DNA from: Lutraria lutraria
Taxonomy: Eukaryota; Mollusca; Bivalvia; Venerida; Mactridae
Assembly: GCA_964023205.1 (NCBI GenBank)
Contig: OZ026851.1
Location: 11,139,637-11,203,636 of the forward strand
DNA length: 64,000 bases
Direction: 5' to 3'
Positions within the stretch are counted from its first letter, which is position 1, and each line of letters begins with the position of its first letter. The position numbers and the translations under genes are program-made. Shown here one piece after another: positions 12,501 through 27,500 of the stretch. The notes under the pieces are model-generated. The model ran no database searches. It saw only the letters and a list, made by a program, of their open reading frames with translations, and had not been told where the DNA came from.

Positions 12501-15500
12501 ATAAATCCATGTGTATCTCATTTTATATACAAATTTTGTTGTTATGATAAACACCACCTGCAGCCATAGTCAACATTGTATGATAAACGTAAAATTACTT
12601 AATGCTTGGATGGAATTCGAGTATTTTGTCTTGGCTGAGAAAACATTATTGGGTCTTTTAGTCTGTTATCAGACAATAAAAGTGAAGCTGTTTTTTTTTG
12701 TAATTCTTTATATCTACATTGTATTCCTTGTCGGAAATAGATAAAATTGGATTCCGTAAACAGATAAATTGGATCCTGGAAGGATGGGAAATGTTGTGGG
12801 AGTAAGGTCCTTGTATACAATGCATTGTAAGATCATTCTTAATGCGAATTTTATGAATTTTATTTCGGATAGTTTCCTAATTTTTCATTTCTGATTGTCA
12901 TAAATCACATTGTGGTTTTTAGTTTTTTTTGTTGCTTGTTTTAAGGTAACTTATAGGAACCAGGAAGTCTGAAAATAATTGGTCAATAAGCATCTTTACA
13001 TGAGATTGGTTCCACATTCTAAGATATTTGAGATTTTAAAAAAATCTCATCATGATTTTTTTCAGTTAGTAAGCACCATTAAACATAATTGCTACTATTG
13101 CTCATGTCTTCAATTTATTAGGTTGATTATTTTAGAACGCATTTCTTAGAATTTTAGAGATTTATCAAAAATCTCAATTTTTGTATTTCAATTATATGAT
13201 TGATAATGCAAAATTTATTGATATATATCTGAACATATTAAGGTTTTAAATGACCAATTTATAAAATCATCTTGCATTTTTTGAGATTTCAAAAATATCT
13301 CAAATTGAGGAATTTCTCAATTTAGAGATCTGTAGATTTTCACTGAGCTTAAATAAATACACTGAACCACAGTGTAATGTTATTTTTGTAGTTCTGGTAT
13401 AAACTGATATAATATTGGTTTATTCTGTTTCTAGGCAACATGATATAAACTGAGAATGAAATATAAATTGGGAAAAAAGATAAATATTATGGTATTTACT
13501 AAACATGTTCTCGCCTAGGTTGTAGATTTCATTTTAAATATAGATTCTTATACTATAAAGACCAACAGATTTATTATTCAGAAAAATCTTCATAAGTACA
13601 CTAGCAAGTTGACACAATACTAAATCTTTCTGCCTTTATTCAAATCCTAAAGTGTTTGTCTACTAATCAAGTAGTTGTGAGTTTGAACCCCGGACGAGGC
13701 TCACACAAATTTGTGACAAATTTGACTGAAAATATTGCATCCTATGTTAAATTGTTCCCCACCTCTGAATTATGTGGGGTAGCTTGGTAGTAGCTTGCGG
13801 ATAGAATGTGGTTAGTACTTGCTACCGGTGATGCCTAAATAATGTCCAGGGAGGCTGGATATAGGATAAATGCCCGCCACGATATAACTGAAATAATGTT
13901 GAAAATGGTATTAAATCTGATGAAATAATTAAATCCTGAATTTATTTATGGAACAATTTGCTCAGAGGGCACTGTCCTATCATATTGTCCTATGAAATAT
14001 CTCCATCATATTTCTTACACAATAACCACATTTCTCACATTAATATACATTATAAAAACACAGCAGTTAGGAAAGCAAAATAATTGCCTTGATTAGAATA
14101 CATAGTTATGACATTACAGTTATTTATGATACATTTTTGTATCAAAGGTTGAACGCCACTGTGTCTTTGCCAAAAGAAAGTTACCTCAGTATAATATCTA
14201 TCTCAGTACATGATGACTACTCTTCATAGATAAATCATTTTATCACATGACTACCAAACATAGTATAATATAAGTCCATCCCCTAGTGCCCCAATACCTT
14301 CTTTAATCCTTCCGCTGCCAACAGTATACCCGTTTTCACAAATCTCTGCATATTTGCAAAGTGGTGAGTATACCCGTCTGCACAAATTTCTGCATATTTG
14401 CTGATGTAATGGCATACCTGTTTGGGAATTGGCTGAATAAGCTCATGTTTCTTAAAAAATCCCTGGCAATACACAGTGTACTGTGTAGCAATGTGTCCCT
14501 GGCAGCAAAAGGGTTAAGAAGTCTTCTTGCCATTTATATTAAATAATCCTTGAAAATTATGTCCTTTGTATCCAAAAATCATTTAAAAAAATATGAAATC
14601 TGATAAATGTAACTCGCATGGGGGTATTTATTGGGATTTTATTGGTATATGAATATAATATAATACTAAGATTTAGATATAACTTTGTTGCACTGATAAG
14701 GTGGTATATATTATATAAATATATAACACAAGATAAGTTATTATACTAGATAAGTTACTACAAAATAATAAGACTTATTGCAGTAAGTCTTCACATGTGT
14801 CATAAATACTGTAAATCATCTAATAAACGCCCGATAGCATCATATGCGAAGCGATTGTTTTTTCAATTTTACCACTGGTATTAATTCTTTGAAAGATTTT
14901 TGTTTTGGACGCATTAAATGGAAATTGTCTTATTATTGCAATATCTATGGTTAGAGTTTCACCAGGAAGTTGGGGTCCTTATTAGGAGATTGATGTTATT
15001 TTCTAAAAGGATGTTCAGTATTATTTTGATTGCATGCAGAGTCCATTAAAATCTCATTAAATCAAATAAAAAAAGTTATTTTGTTGATGTCACATGATGT
15101 AACAAAACTATGTATGGTCAGTTATAATTCATTTGATCCTGAATTATGATTATAACCTTTGAATTTGATGACCATGTTAAGAATTTTATTTTTTTAGTTA
15201 TTGGAATTTAGGGTTGGCTGTGAGGGGGACATTTTTTAGGGTATATTTGGTATTTGGATATAAATTAGGTAGATGTATAAATTGTGATATAATAAAAATA
15301 TTATGATGATAAAAGATGTATGTGTATATTATACTAATAACATTCCTTAATTCATTATCACAAGTCACTAGTACATTCCTGTGGTTGTGAATTATGTCAC
15401 TATACTATACAACTTCAATTATTTGATTCCTATCAAAATTTGGAGAGAAAAAATGCTCCAGCTCCAGGTGGGAGAATGAATTTTTCTTTTTCGGCCTACA

Positions 15501-18500
15501 TAAATCACCTATAAATGAGTGCCGATGTGCGATTTCCTATCTCTTCTAAAGATAACGTCATTCCCGGAAAACCAATTAAATTGTGACATCATAGTATAAT
15601 TGATGACATCAATACACTCTCCCTCTCCCCCTTAAATATTACAATCTTTCTAGTGTCACAACAACAACTTGAGTGTGTTAATTTCTAAATAAATTAAGAA
15701 CTTCTTAGAGAAAAATAATTGTGCTATACAATATGCAAGAATAGGAAATCTTTTAGATTTGACCCATCATGTTGGAAATCATGTATAAGCACTGAAATGA
15801 CCTTTTATTGAGCACAACATGTTGACATCATGGTATATATGGTTTATATACAAGATTTAAGTGTGATGTGGGTTTCTGGGTCAAGTTACCATTTTCCATG
15901 GAATAATTACAATTTTGTAATTTTTAGAAACTGAACGATATTTCCATAGCCCTCACTCGCTCGGCACGCATGAATTCTTTTTCATCCGCCATGCAATTGA
16001 TAAACTAATTCCCATTCCATGTTGCAGTGCAAGCCTAAATCCAAGTTCAGTTTCCATTAGTACTTTCAGTACTTTGATTATTGATTTTCTATTTTTCAGG
16101 AAATCCGACAGAAATTGGGACACAGATTGAATCTGGCTGATTTGTTAATTAAACCGGTTCAGAGAATCATGAAGTATCAGCTGATTTTAAAGGTTTGATT
16201 CTGTTTTTAGAAAAAATAACCATTAGCAGGGGTTTTCTGTATGTTTTGGGGAAGGCGCCCAGCCCTTAAAATGGGGATGAAATAGCGGGTTGAAGCCTCT
16301 TTTTGGGAAAAAAATCTCGCCTGAAACCAATTTGGGGAATGAAATTTCAAGGAGTGAATTAGAAATTTTGGGAAAATTGCATGATTTCAAAGAAAAGCAC
16401 CTTTTACAGGCTACTACTTTATAATAAAGAAAACCCCGGAATGGATTTTTATATAATTTTTAAAAAATGAATGAAAATCTAATCTGTTAATATGCTCTCA
16501 GTTTTTCTATTTTAATGAATGCATAATATTTATCGATGTAAATTTTTGAAGTGTTACTTTACAATAAAATTTATAAGATTCCTACCAGGTCTGAATTTTC
16601 TAAATTAATATTACTGATTACATAATTGAGTCTGTCTCTGTATGGGATTGTCTGTCTGTGCATCTATCTGCATCAATGATTTATGGCTGATTTTATGTAG
16701 TTTTTGCTAAAGAAATACTTACAGCTGAATATGCATAATACATGATAACAATGATGGTGTGAGCAAATCCCTAAAATTCAAATTATGTTTATTTTTATGC
16801 CCCGCTATTAAAACTGGCGGTGCCCCGCTATTAAAACTGGCGGAAGGGTATAATGTGTTACCCTTGTCCGTCCACGTGTTCCTCCGTTCAAATTTTGGTT
16901 TCCGAGCAATAACTCAAGAAATATTTCATGGATTGGTTTCATATTTTACATGAAGATGTATAATAATAGAATACAGGTCAAGTTAAAATCCCAATATTTT
17001 CACAGGAGTTATGGCCCCTTTTTGACTTAGCTCTCAACAGGGGCATTCAATGGTGTCCTTAACCATAAACAAATGAATTCTTGATCAAATTTTCATAAAA
17101 TTGTGGTTCTATCATTTTGCATATTTAAATTTTTATCACAAATCATTGACATTTCCATAGATTCTCTTCATCCAGTAATAAAGCTACAAATGAATATTTG
17201 ATGTTAAATGTATATGATGTTTGTTAATTTTTTTTGTATTTTTTTTTTTTTGTATTTGTTTCTTTTGTAAAGTTTCTAACTGAATAGGATTGGAATTATT
17301 CACTAATTTCTATAAACACAGTTCTAGCATTAGTGCAACACATTTAATGTTGTAAAATTGAAATTCAGACTCGTTTTAACAAGTATCAGGTTTTCCATAA
17401 CTAACTGAGCTCGAGTCTTGGTTACTTGATACTATAATGAAAACATGCACGTCACAAATGTTGTGTATCATTAATTGAGTTTAATTGATTAGTTAAAAAA
17501 GCTTCCTCAAACCTTGTATAGAAATATCATATTTTATTGATACTAAATTTGTCATAGCCTTGTAAAAACTTACAATCTTACGTTATGATTTGGACAAACC
17601 TCAGACATTGTCACTTAATTGTATACCAAAAACATCTTTCTTTACAATTTTTGTTTAGAATTTAAAAATTTGATAGTGAAGCTATCCTCCATTCATATGT
17701 TATCATTTAAGTGTTCTCTCAAAGTTTTCACTCGGTTTGGGTTCTCACTCACTAAAATTTGTTTTAGTAACTTAGTTGTATCAGCATCTATTTTATATGT
17801 TATGATTTTAATCCCCCCCAGGTAGGTGGCATATAGTAGTCACACTGTCTGTCCCTCATTTCTTGTCACATGTCATTGTAACTCCGCCTACAATTCTTGT
17901 TCAGCTTTCACCAAACTTCACAGAATGATTGGTATTAAGTGCTGTAGCGCATATTATCAGGCTTTTGATTCGGTCATGTTTGGCAGAGTTATTGCCCTTT
18001 GTTTAATTTTACCTTATAATGCTGATTTGTGTCATTTTGCAGGATATATTAAAGTACACAGAGCGTGCTGGATTAGATGCGTCCCAGTTACGACGTGCGT
18101 ATGAAGTTATGTGCATAGTACCAAAAGATGCCAACGACATGATGCAGTTTGGTAGATTGCAAGGTTACGACGTAAGTCTCCTTTCTATACCAACAGAGTG
18201 CTTTGGAAAAGAAAATCTTATTATATTGAGGGTTAATTAATAAAAGGCGGCATTTTATAAGATTAATATTAAGCCTTGAAATAAAAAAAGGCAAGGTCCA
18301 GTAGTTATAGTGCTATACTTGTTGTTGCCAGCACCTTGTGGAAGGGTGTATGTTAGCACTGGACAGATAAGAATATAGTCCAGAAAAAAAAATTCATATG
18401 TACTGAAATGCAGTGCTTTGAATTGATTGTGCAAAATATCAAAATTATATCAAATGATGCACCGAATAAATCTAGATTTTTTATTGTGCAAAGAAAGATC

Positions 18501-21500
18501 AATGTAAATAATTGTAATCCATGGTTTAGGAGCTAAATTATGGTAACTCGATTCTCTTTAAAGATACAGTTTCTGTGAGTTATAATGCGTACAACTTCCA
18601 ATGTATAGATCAATGTTGTTTCTGTTTACTGTTGTGTATGCTACAGTTTTCTTCTTCAAATCATTGTTTATTAAGTGGCGTAGAATCTTTTGCAAAAAAA
18701 CCAAATTGGTTACTGTAATAAATTATACCTCTCAATATGCATTTAATGTTGGCGTCAAGTCATTAGATGGAAAACACATTAGAAATTATGCTTCATTGGT
18801 TGTATAAACATCTCTATTAATTTTGTCTCAAGAATTTTATCATATCCAGGTAAATGGTTTGTTATCACAGTGTGTTACTGTGGCTGATTGGTATGATCAA
18901 AATAGACCTGTTTTCAGGTTAATAATTGCCATTAAAACTGTCGAAAGTACCAAAATATTAGGATAAATGGAAAAGATGTGTTTTACACAGCCTTTATATA
19001 CTTCCTAATTTATATAGTTAATTTTATGTTCCCGTATCAGTAGATTGTTTTTGACCTGTCTATCAGTTTGTCTGTTTGTTTGTACCAAACTTAAAACCTG
19101 CCTTTAAAATCAAAATGCTTCCACCTACAATCATCAAACTTCATGTGTTGGTTCCTCATGACAACCTCTACAGGACCTGTACATTTTCAGGTCAGTAGGT
19201 CAAAGTCAAGGTCACCCTTAGTGGATATTGTGCTTAAAAAACACATCTTGTTTTATAATGATGACTCAAGTTTTAGAGGGGTGTTGGGGAGAGGATTATG
19301 ATGAACATCCTACCCCTAGACTGTGGTGCCCCCTATAGCTTATCATACCCCTGCAAATGAGGTTTGAGAGGTGGCATATTGGAGTCACTCTGTCGGTCGG
19401 TTGGCTGGTCGTTGGTCGGTCTGTCTGTCAGCATAAAGTTTGTGGAGTGAACTACTTCCACATTTTTTAAGCGATTGCAATGAGACTTGAAATATGTTAT
19501 CACCATGAAGTGTATAGTTCAATTTTTAGGTCAGCAATGTTAGTGTATACTTGGAAGATCCCATTTGTAAATGTTTAGGTAACACAAATACTTTTGTAAT
19601 ATGCCATAGAGCAATTTATGAAACATTATATATCACCGCCTCTGTGGCGCAATTGGTAAATATATTATCACCATGAAGTGTAGATGTGCAAGACACAATT
19701 TTCATGCCCAGCAATTCACTCATTGCAGAGTTATGTCCCCCTGAACTTAGCCATATAGTGTACTATTGCAGTATTAGTGTCAAAGCGGCGACGGGGGTAT
19801 TAGTCACCTCTGTGATAGCTCTAAATGAAACTTGAAATATATTATCACCATGAAGTGTAGATGGGCAAGATACAATTTTCATGCTCAGCAATTCCCTCAT
19901 TGCAGACTTATGTCCCCCTGAACTTAGCCATATAGTGTACTATTGCAGTATTAGTGTCAAAGCGGCGACGGGGGTATTAGTCACCTCTGTGATAGCTCTA
20001 AATGAAACTTGAAATATATTATCACCATGAAGTGTAGATGGGCAAGATACAATTTTCATGCTCAGCAATTCCCTCATTGCAGACTTATGTCCCCCTGAAC
20101 TTAGCCATATAGTGTACTATTGCAGTATCAGTGTCAAAGCGGTGACGGGGGTATTAGTTACCTCTGTGACAGCTCTAGTTAAGCTATTGCTATGAAACTT
20201 GAAATATGTTATCACCATGAAGTGTAGATGTGCAAGATACAATTTTCATGCCCAGCGATTCACTCATTGCAGAGTTATGTCCCTCTGAACTTAGCCATAT
20301 AGTGTATTATTGCAGTATTAGTGTCAAAGCGGTGGCCTTGGTATTAGTGACAGCTCTAGTTCATTTGGGTATAAGCATGACAGTTGCAGTTTCAGCCAGT
20401 TTTAGAAGAGCTCATGTACAGCATCCTATCAGTGCTGTTGTAATGTCATAATGGCATCATTGGACTCTTACACATGTACTGTCATTTAAAATGATATACC
20501 AATTGATTTGTAACATAACCAAATTATGTTATCATTCATTTATAAGATGCATTACGGACAAAATCAGATGCGTCTTACGCTTAGGTGCAAAATTCGATCC
20601 CAATTTTCCGCAAAATTGAGACAAACAGAATTTAGTAGATACAATTAAATGTTTATCTCAAAACCAGTAGAGTTCCATACTTTTTCAGCCAGACATATAT
20701 ACAAGTTACAGGATTTTCATCTTTCATCGTGTGCTAGGAAGGAATGAACTGTTAGAAACTGTGTTGAAATACTTAAACCTGTTCCTCCACTTTTTTTTTT
20801 GATGAATTATACTTTTAACTAAATATCATTTCAATTTGCAGGGTAAAATTACTGCTGTAGGCAAATTACTTCTACAGGTAAGAGGATCATAACTTATTTT
20901 TCATTGAAAGTTTTTTGTTTGTAGATATTAGCAATTATCTAATTATTCTCAGTTTAAGATGAATCTGATAGTGAACGGATAGCAGACAGTTTGTCTGTCA
21001 AAGCTTTCAGTATTTGGCACCATCACCCTACTGCAAAATTACAGTTAAAAAAGTTAGGCGTAATATGTTGTTACTGTTTATTTAACAATAAATTCAGATT
21101 GTATGGTTTTGTAACATCTCCTGAGTTCGTGTTTTAAGTAATTTGTTGAATAAATTTGATTTTTCATGATAAACACACGGTAATGTTGTAAAACAACAGT
21201 TAATTCACCTGTTCAATTATGTTCAAATCATGATAACAATGGTTATTGTGATAAAATATGTTTTGCTTTAAAAAGGTTTCAGTTAGTGGCTTTTAAAATT
21301 ATTTGCTGATTCAGAGAAATATTTGACAATTTTCAAATTAGATTCTGATTTTTCTTTGCATTTTATCCATTGAGTGTAGATTTTACATACTGCATTTATC
21401 GATTTATACTCATTCATTATGTAAGAGGGCATTTGATTGGTAGATGTGATTTATTTGCCTCCTATCCTATCCAATATATGGTTTTATGTAATTTATTTAT

Positions 21501-24500
21501 TTCGCTCTTCATTGTTGAGGTTATATAACACATCCGTCTAATTAAAAAAGATGTTGCATATTGTCATTATAAACACCTCTTTGTTCATTTTGTTAAAAGT
21601 CATCCCATTGGTTTGTTGGATTACCTATAACATATTGTCCAATAAAAAGTGAGCTTACATGATTTGTCAGTGATGACATATTGCTTCATTTTGTTACAGG
21701 ACACCTTATTGGTTGCTGAGATTACTAGTGCTGGATCAAGCTCAAAAGGGAACCAGATTAAGTACAAAGAAAGACGAGTGTTCCTATTCGAACAGATTAT
21801 TTTATTTAGTGAAATGACAGAGAAAAAGCGGGGCAACATTGTCAGTGCTTACTATTTGTTCAAGAATAGTTTAAAGGTCAGTGGATTGTTTAAAGTCAGG
21901 TTTGCTGCTGCTATGTAACAAATTGTTGACTTCGCTTGGGGTATCTTTTAGAGTTCTAAGGTCAAGGTCACCATTTGCTAAAAATCGGAAAATGGTTTCC
22001 ACTCGATAAATTGTTGGAAACCTGTTTTATTGGCATTTCAGCCCTTCTTGTTTTTCCTTGCTTTCTTGCGTATGACCTGCATTGCCGGACCAATATGGAG
22101 GTAAATGGTTGGTGTAGTGTTAACACACTTGACTACCAATCAAAAGGTCTCGTGTTCAAATCCAATCTCCAGCTCCCAATATTTCAGGGACGCTTTTTCA
22201 GTGGTCGCTAACAATCCAGTGTCCGTCAATTCAATTTTATGATCTTAAGTCACATTTAGTCAAGAGTAAAAGCCTGTATGGTTTGCTCAATTTTTTTCAA
22301 ATTCTCCTACTTTTGTACTGATAATTGATTATACTGATAAATAAAGAATTTATCTACTAAGTAATTAGTGGAAGATATTTCCCTTCAGTGACTTTTCAAG
22401 TCTGAGAATGATCTCAGAAGTATTTTGGCAATTAGCACCTGTTTCTAGGAAAATAACAGATCCAAGTTCAATACCTCATAGTGCCACACATAAATGGCAT
22501 CATTAAAGACTATCTAGATAAACAAACAAGAATCTATTTCAATTAACAATTTGCCTTTGAGATAAAAACGAAATTAACTTGTTGTATTTTATACTGGGTA
22601 TACTCAAATTTTAATTAAGTCGTTAAGTTGTCACTTGTATAAACTCTGGTAAATATCGCCATTGCTGTTTCATTCTCTACAAAAAAGTCAATTTTATGAT
22701 GAGCCACAGGGTATTGGCATTTGATCATTATTTGTCAGTAGCTTAAAGCGGAAAATAATTACATTTCAACTTTGTTCGGTATAAAGTTTATTTATTCTGG
22801 CACTGTTCTCTGTCAATGAAAAATAACCAAATGGGAATGATACCGGTTAAATGGAAATTAAAAAGAAAAGGAAATTTCCCAGATTTAACCAATTTAAATT
22901 TAATTATGTTACAGGTAAACAAGATGTCGATGAAGGAACACGTAGATAACGATCCTGTAAAGTTTATGCTGACTGATCAAACGCCTGGTGCCGATATGAA
23001 GTTTCTCGTACAGGCGCCGTCGGAAGAGACAAAGAAAACTTGGGTGAAAGCAATCCAGAAAATCTTGGAAATGCAGGGGGATCTCCTGAGGGGTAAGGGA
23101 ACTCAGAAAAAGTCCCAAATCTTCTTCCTAAATTCTTTGAAAAACCGTCATTGATAATTTAGAACAAAATGACTCCCAAATAAAGGCTACCTGTCAATAA
23201 AGGCCACATTTAACCTTTTCCAAGGGTAGCCTTTGTTTACAGGTTTAAATATATTTATAAAAGTTCAAAATCACATTTTTATTTCAAACAAACTGGCTCA
23301 CACTGTCCGTGACAAATTTGACTGAAGATATTACATCCTATGTTAAATTGTCCTCCACCTCTGAATTATGTGGGGTAGTTTGGCAGAAGCTTACCGTTAG
23401 TACTGGTTAAGTCCCAAATGGAGTTCAGGATAGCTGGTTAGGATAACTGACCACCACGATATGACTGAAAGAATGTTGAAAATGGCGTTAATTCCGATGA
23501 AACGAATCTAACAAACCATGTATCAGTAGAGTTTGTCATATCAAGACGAAAGTAAGGAAGAAACACCATCTTAGTATTGGCTTAAAATAATCAGACTTTA
23601 CTATTTTCACCAACTCTTGACAACTGATATGTGTGTGGTATATCGATGGTTCAATGCAACAGTGTAGTAACTCATATTGAAATGAGAACAAGTTACTACA
23701 GTGTTGCGCTGAGCCCTCGATATGCTCTCAAAGTTCTGTTTAATAAAAGTAATTAATGGTATTCTGTCTAAGAATCTTAATCATTGAAAGATAGATTTTG
23801 GGCAAGTCAAAGTACTCGTAAGTCTTTTGTTATGACAACTTAAGTGTATATTGCCTTTGGTCTGATTGTTTATTTGTTGATTTTCTATCTTTTCAGCATT
23901 GCAATCCCCAATTGCTTTTTACAATAAAGAAAAAGAATTAACTAAAGAATTGTAAGTATATATTTTATGTTATAATACTGAACTTATTTCAACCTGCTAA
24001 ATGAGTCATGTTATACACAATCATCTAATAGATATATACTTAAGTTTAAAATGTGTTAAATAAAGTCCTAATCCTTTTAAATTAATTAATTGACTTTGAT
24101 AAACTCTGATATTTTTTGGGGGAAAATTCCTGATATAAAAAAAAAATCTGATATTCAATTTTCAAAATTTTATTGAGGTTACCTCCCTTTGACCACAAAA
24201 AAGATTATTATATTTGTGATGTATTCTACTTAATATAAAAGTGTAAGTGCAACACATGGATGTAAACTTCATATCCTTGAATACATGATTTTTATTCTAT
24301 AAACACAGGAGGCCAAAGAGATAACATTGTATGTAAGTTGTTTCTGAGATTATACTCAAGCACTCGGAGATTATTCTATAAACTCAAGAATGTATCAATC
24401 TATCATACCAAGTAATACGGATCATACATTATAGATATCTATCCTTATCTATACTTTGTGAACTTAGCTGTCATAATGCGACATAATGTTATCTTTCTAC

Positions 24501-27500
24501 TAGCTAGCTCACATGGTTTTAGCGATGTGCTTTATTTAAAAAATTAGAGTCAAACTGTTGCAACTGTAGAATAAAAGTAATTGGAGATACATGATTTCAG
24601 CACTGAATATTTTGTATAAAAATTATGTCATGAAATATTACAAAACTTGGACATTCTTGATGTAAATACGGCTTTGAAAATAATTGTTCGTGATTTTTCT
24701 GGTAATAGGATTTGATGTCTGTCTTAAGACACATTGAATTGGTTGCACACTATATCATTATTACGCAACATACATTATGCCTGAAACTATTATAATTAGC
24801 TTTTATGATAATTTAATCCTAGAAATATTATCTTATCTCACATTGTAAATGCTTATACATGTTTCATCATTCAAAGGGTGGTGGGATGGGAGTTTATTTT
24901 CATTCAAGGATTTTTTTTTGTGGGGGGGGGGTATATTTCATATAAGGAGTGGGTGGGGTAACAATGTCACAGGAAGTGCTTATGGCCTTATAGTTACACC
25001 ACATTATTGCATTATTTCTGTATATCTATAATAACTTGTTTCTTCTTCATTTTCATTTCCCCTGTCAAGAATCAAAATCTTCCAGAATTAAATTCTTCAA
25101 TTTATAAACTCTTTCAATATATGCCTTTTTCTTCATTAATATACGATTCTTCATCTATGGATCTGACGTTTAAAAGATCTGTTTCATCTTCTTTACTGAT
25201 GCTTTGCCTTATGTACAAAATCTGGCCCTTAATATGCAAATACACATTCAATACCATGTTACCTCGTGCGCATAATATTATCATCATTTTATTCCAAGTT
25301 TGCATTCTGTTATTTTACCTATTTACTGACTACTTAAGAATAATTACCGGTAGTTCTTTAGGTTATGCAGTTAAACCCCTGCAAACCTGATTTTTCCGAA
25401 TATTGTATGAATTTTCTAGTCCAATTTATCAAAGGTTCTTTGTAAACCAGAATTTTCGGAAACTGGATTTTTGTCCCAGTTCGGAAGGTGTACCATTTTC
25501 AGTTTTCAGTGAACTACCATTTAGTTTTAAACAAGTCTCTGATTAAAGCTTTGCTGTTTGTCATGTTCTGATAACTCTCTTATTAGACGCGACACAATTT
25601 GAGACCGATCCCGATTTCATAAACTTCAGTCTTAGTATTTTCACTCTGAAGTGTGTCCCCCCCCTTCCACCATCACCTGCAAAGACATTCATACTTTCTT
25701 CCCCACACTGTTTAATCCTTAATTCATATCTTTCCTTGACGCTTTTTGTGAACTTTTCTATTAATTTGTTAAAAACGCTACCGGTAATTTTGTTGTCTTA
25801 AAATTTTATCCTTCTTTTCAATTTTTTTTGAATATTTAAGTTTAATTTCATCCTGTTTTGTCTTGTTAAACATCTTTTTTAAAAAGGTTGTTTTTTTCTA
25901 TGACCAATTAAGATTGTTTATTTAGCTTTATTGATGCTTGATTCATTTTGAAATACAGTCAAACATGTGTAAGTGGCCACCTCCGAATAAAGCCCACCCT
26001 GTGAATAAAGGCCATTCTTTAAAAAACCTTCATGACCTCCGAATAAGGGTCACCAGTCATGAAGGCCATATTTTATCTTTCCCAAGGGTGGCCTTTGTTC
26101 ACAGGTTTGACTGTAAATCAAACAAAAAATTTTGGCTTGTTTTCAAATCTCTAGGCTTTTAAAAAACATTTTCTACTCTTTTATTTCCATGTTTCAGATC
26201 TGCTCCAGAATTAGGGAATAACAGTAAGGACGGACAACTCCGCAAAACTCATTCTCAACCTCAGCCTTCTAGGGGAGGTAACTCAAACACACAGGGTAGC
26301 ATAAAGGGACGTAAGTCTGAAGATTCACACAAACATTCTAGATGTAAATCTGTACCAACCCCTCTGAACGAAGTATCCAATCAAAAGACTGAATCTGAAG
26401 CGGATAATGCTGTGGGCGGGGCTGAGGCTAGTGCACTGGAGGCCTCGTGCCCAAGTACACCTACAGAGTGTTCAAAAACATTGGAACAAGATGGTAAAAA
26501 GACATCTAGTGCAAGCTTAGATGGAAGTGATGTCACTAGACCTAAAAAAACTGTATTTGAAGGATTTAGAAGTACACTTAAGAAATCAAAAAATGATACT
26601 GGTGGAAGAAATGACTCAAGTTATGCAAATTCGTTAGATATGGAGGCGGAGTCTGTTAATCAAGGAAATGTAACTCCGCCCCAAAAATCAAATGGTACTG
26701 AGAGATTGGACAATGAACAGAATGCGGTAAGTTAACGCAAGCATTCCCACATATATAAATGGCTGTTGACTCACTAAAAATGGAATGCTACGGAATGCTA
26801 CTTAACCTGTATATTAGTTTGTGCATATTCCTAGAAAAAAAAACCTGATGATTTTAGTTTTGTACAAGCATTAGATTGTGTGAGATGCTGTATACTATAA
26901 TACATCTTTATGTGATTCATCTAAGTGATCATTCTGTGGATGTTTTTTATGTGTTTGTTTGTCGATGTACAAGTGCAGCCATGTTGGTTGCCAAGGTAAC
27001 ATACAAATCGCTCACCCAATGTCGAAACTGCATTCTAATCCTCAAAAATTACAGCTGATAAATGTTTTGCCTCTTGAAAGGTAAGAAAGCCCCTTTTGAG
27101 TGTGGTGTGTGTGAGTTTTCAGCTTGCGAAATTATTTCATTTTAATAATGTAGATTTTTTTCTCTATTCCTGTTTACTGTTGAAAGTATAGATATAATTA
27201 CATTATTTGAATGTAAATCTCAATTTATGTAGACATTTTTTCCTACACGTTTTATTTGCCTACCATATAATAAATCAATTATTTTGTGGTCAAAATGATT
27301 ACTATCTCCGAATCTACAATCATTCTCTGTGAAGTTGATAGAGCCATGAATATTATTTTCATGTCATATGATTTTATGTTAGTTATTCTCGGTTATAGAC
27401 CTTGCATATTTTCTGGTTATCTTTGAATAAAACTGGATGTAATTGTTATAATACTTTCACTTGTTTATAATTTTCGGATTTGTTTTTGCAAAAATCAAGA

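Larger units (their letters stand above)
9799..16099. other. Intron c-d (6.3 kb)
   Basis: Holds a SINE fragment (9913-9975), a dispersed repeat with a nested insertion (10843-11392), TGACCTTGACCTT-type sequence at about 12000-12210, a palindrome-rich AT stretch (about 13020-13330, GAGATTTT/AAAATCTC), a SINE-like unit (13660-13920), a TTAA-flanked element (14307-14513) and a dispersed repeat abutting exon d (15920-16078). No coding sequence recognised. Confidence 0.65.
23093..26197. other. Introns h-i and i-j
   Basis: Apart from exon i, this holds a MITE remnant (23177-23250), a SINE-like unit (23290-23505), a poly-G run near 24924 and an inverted-repeat element (25956-26113) that ends 84 bp before exon j. 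Nothing coding recognised. Confidence 0.6.

Noticed and set aside
24849..25390. Open frames of 60-127 codons around 25 kb
   Set aside because: AT-rich intronic sequence with hydrophobic, low-complexity translations on both strands and no family motif. Likely chance.
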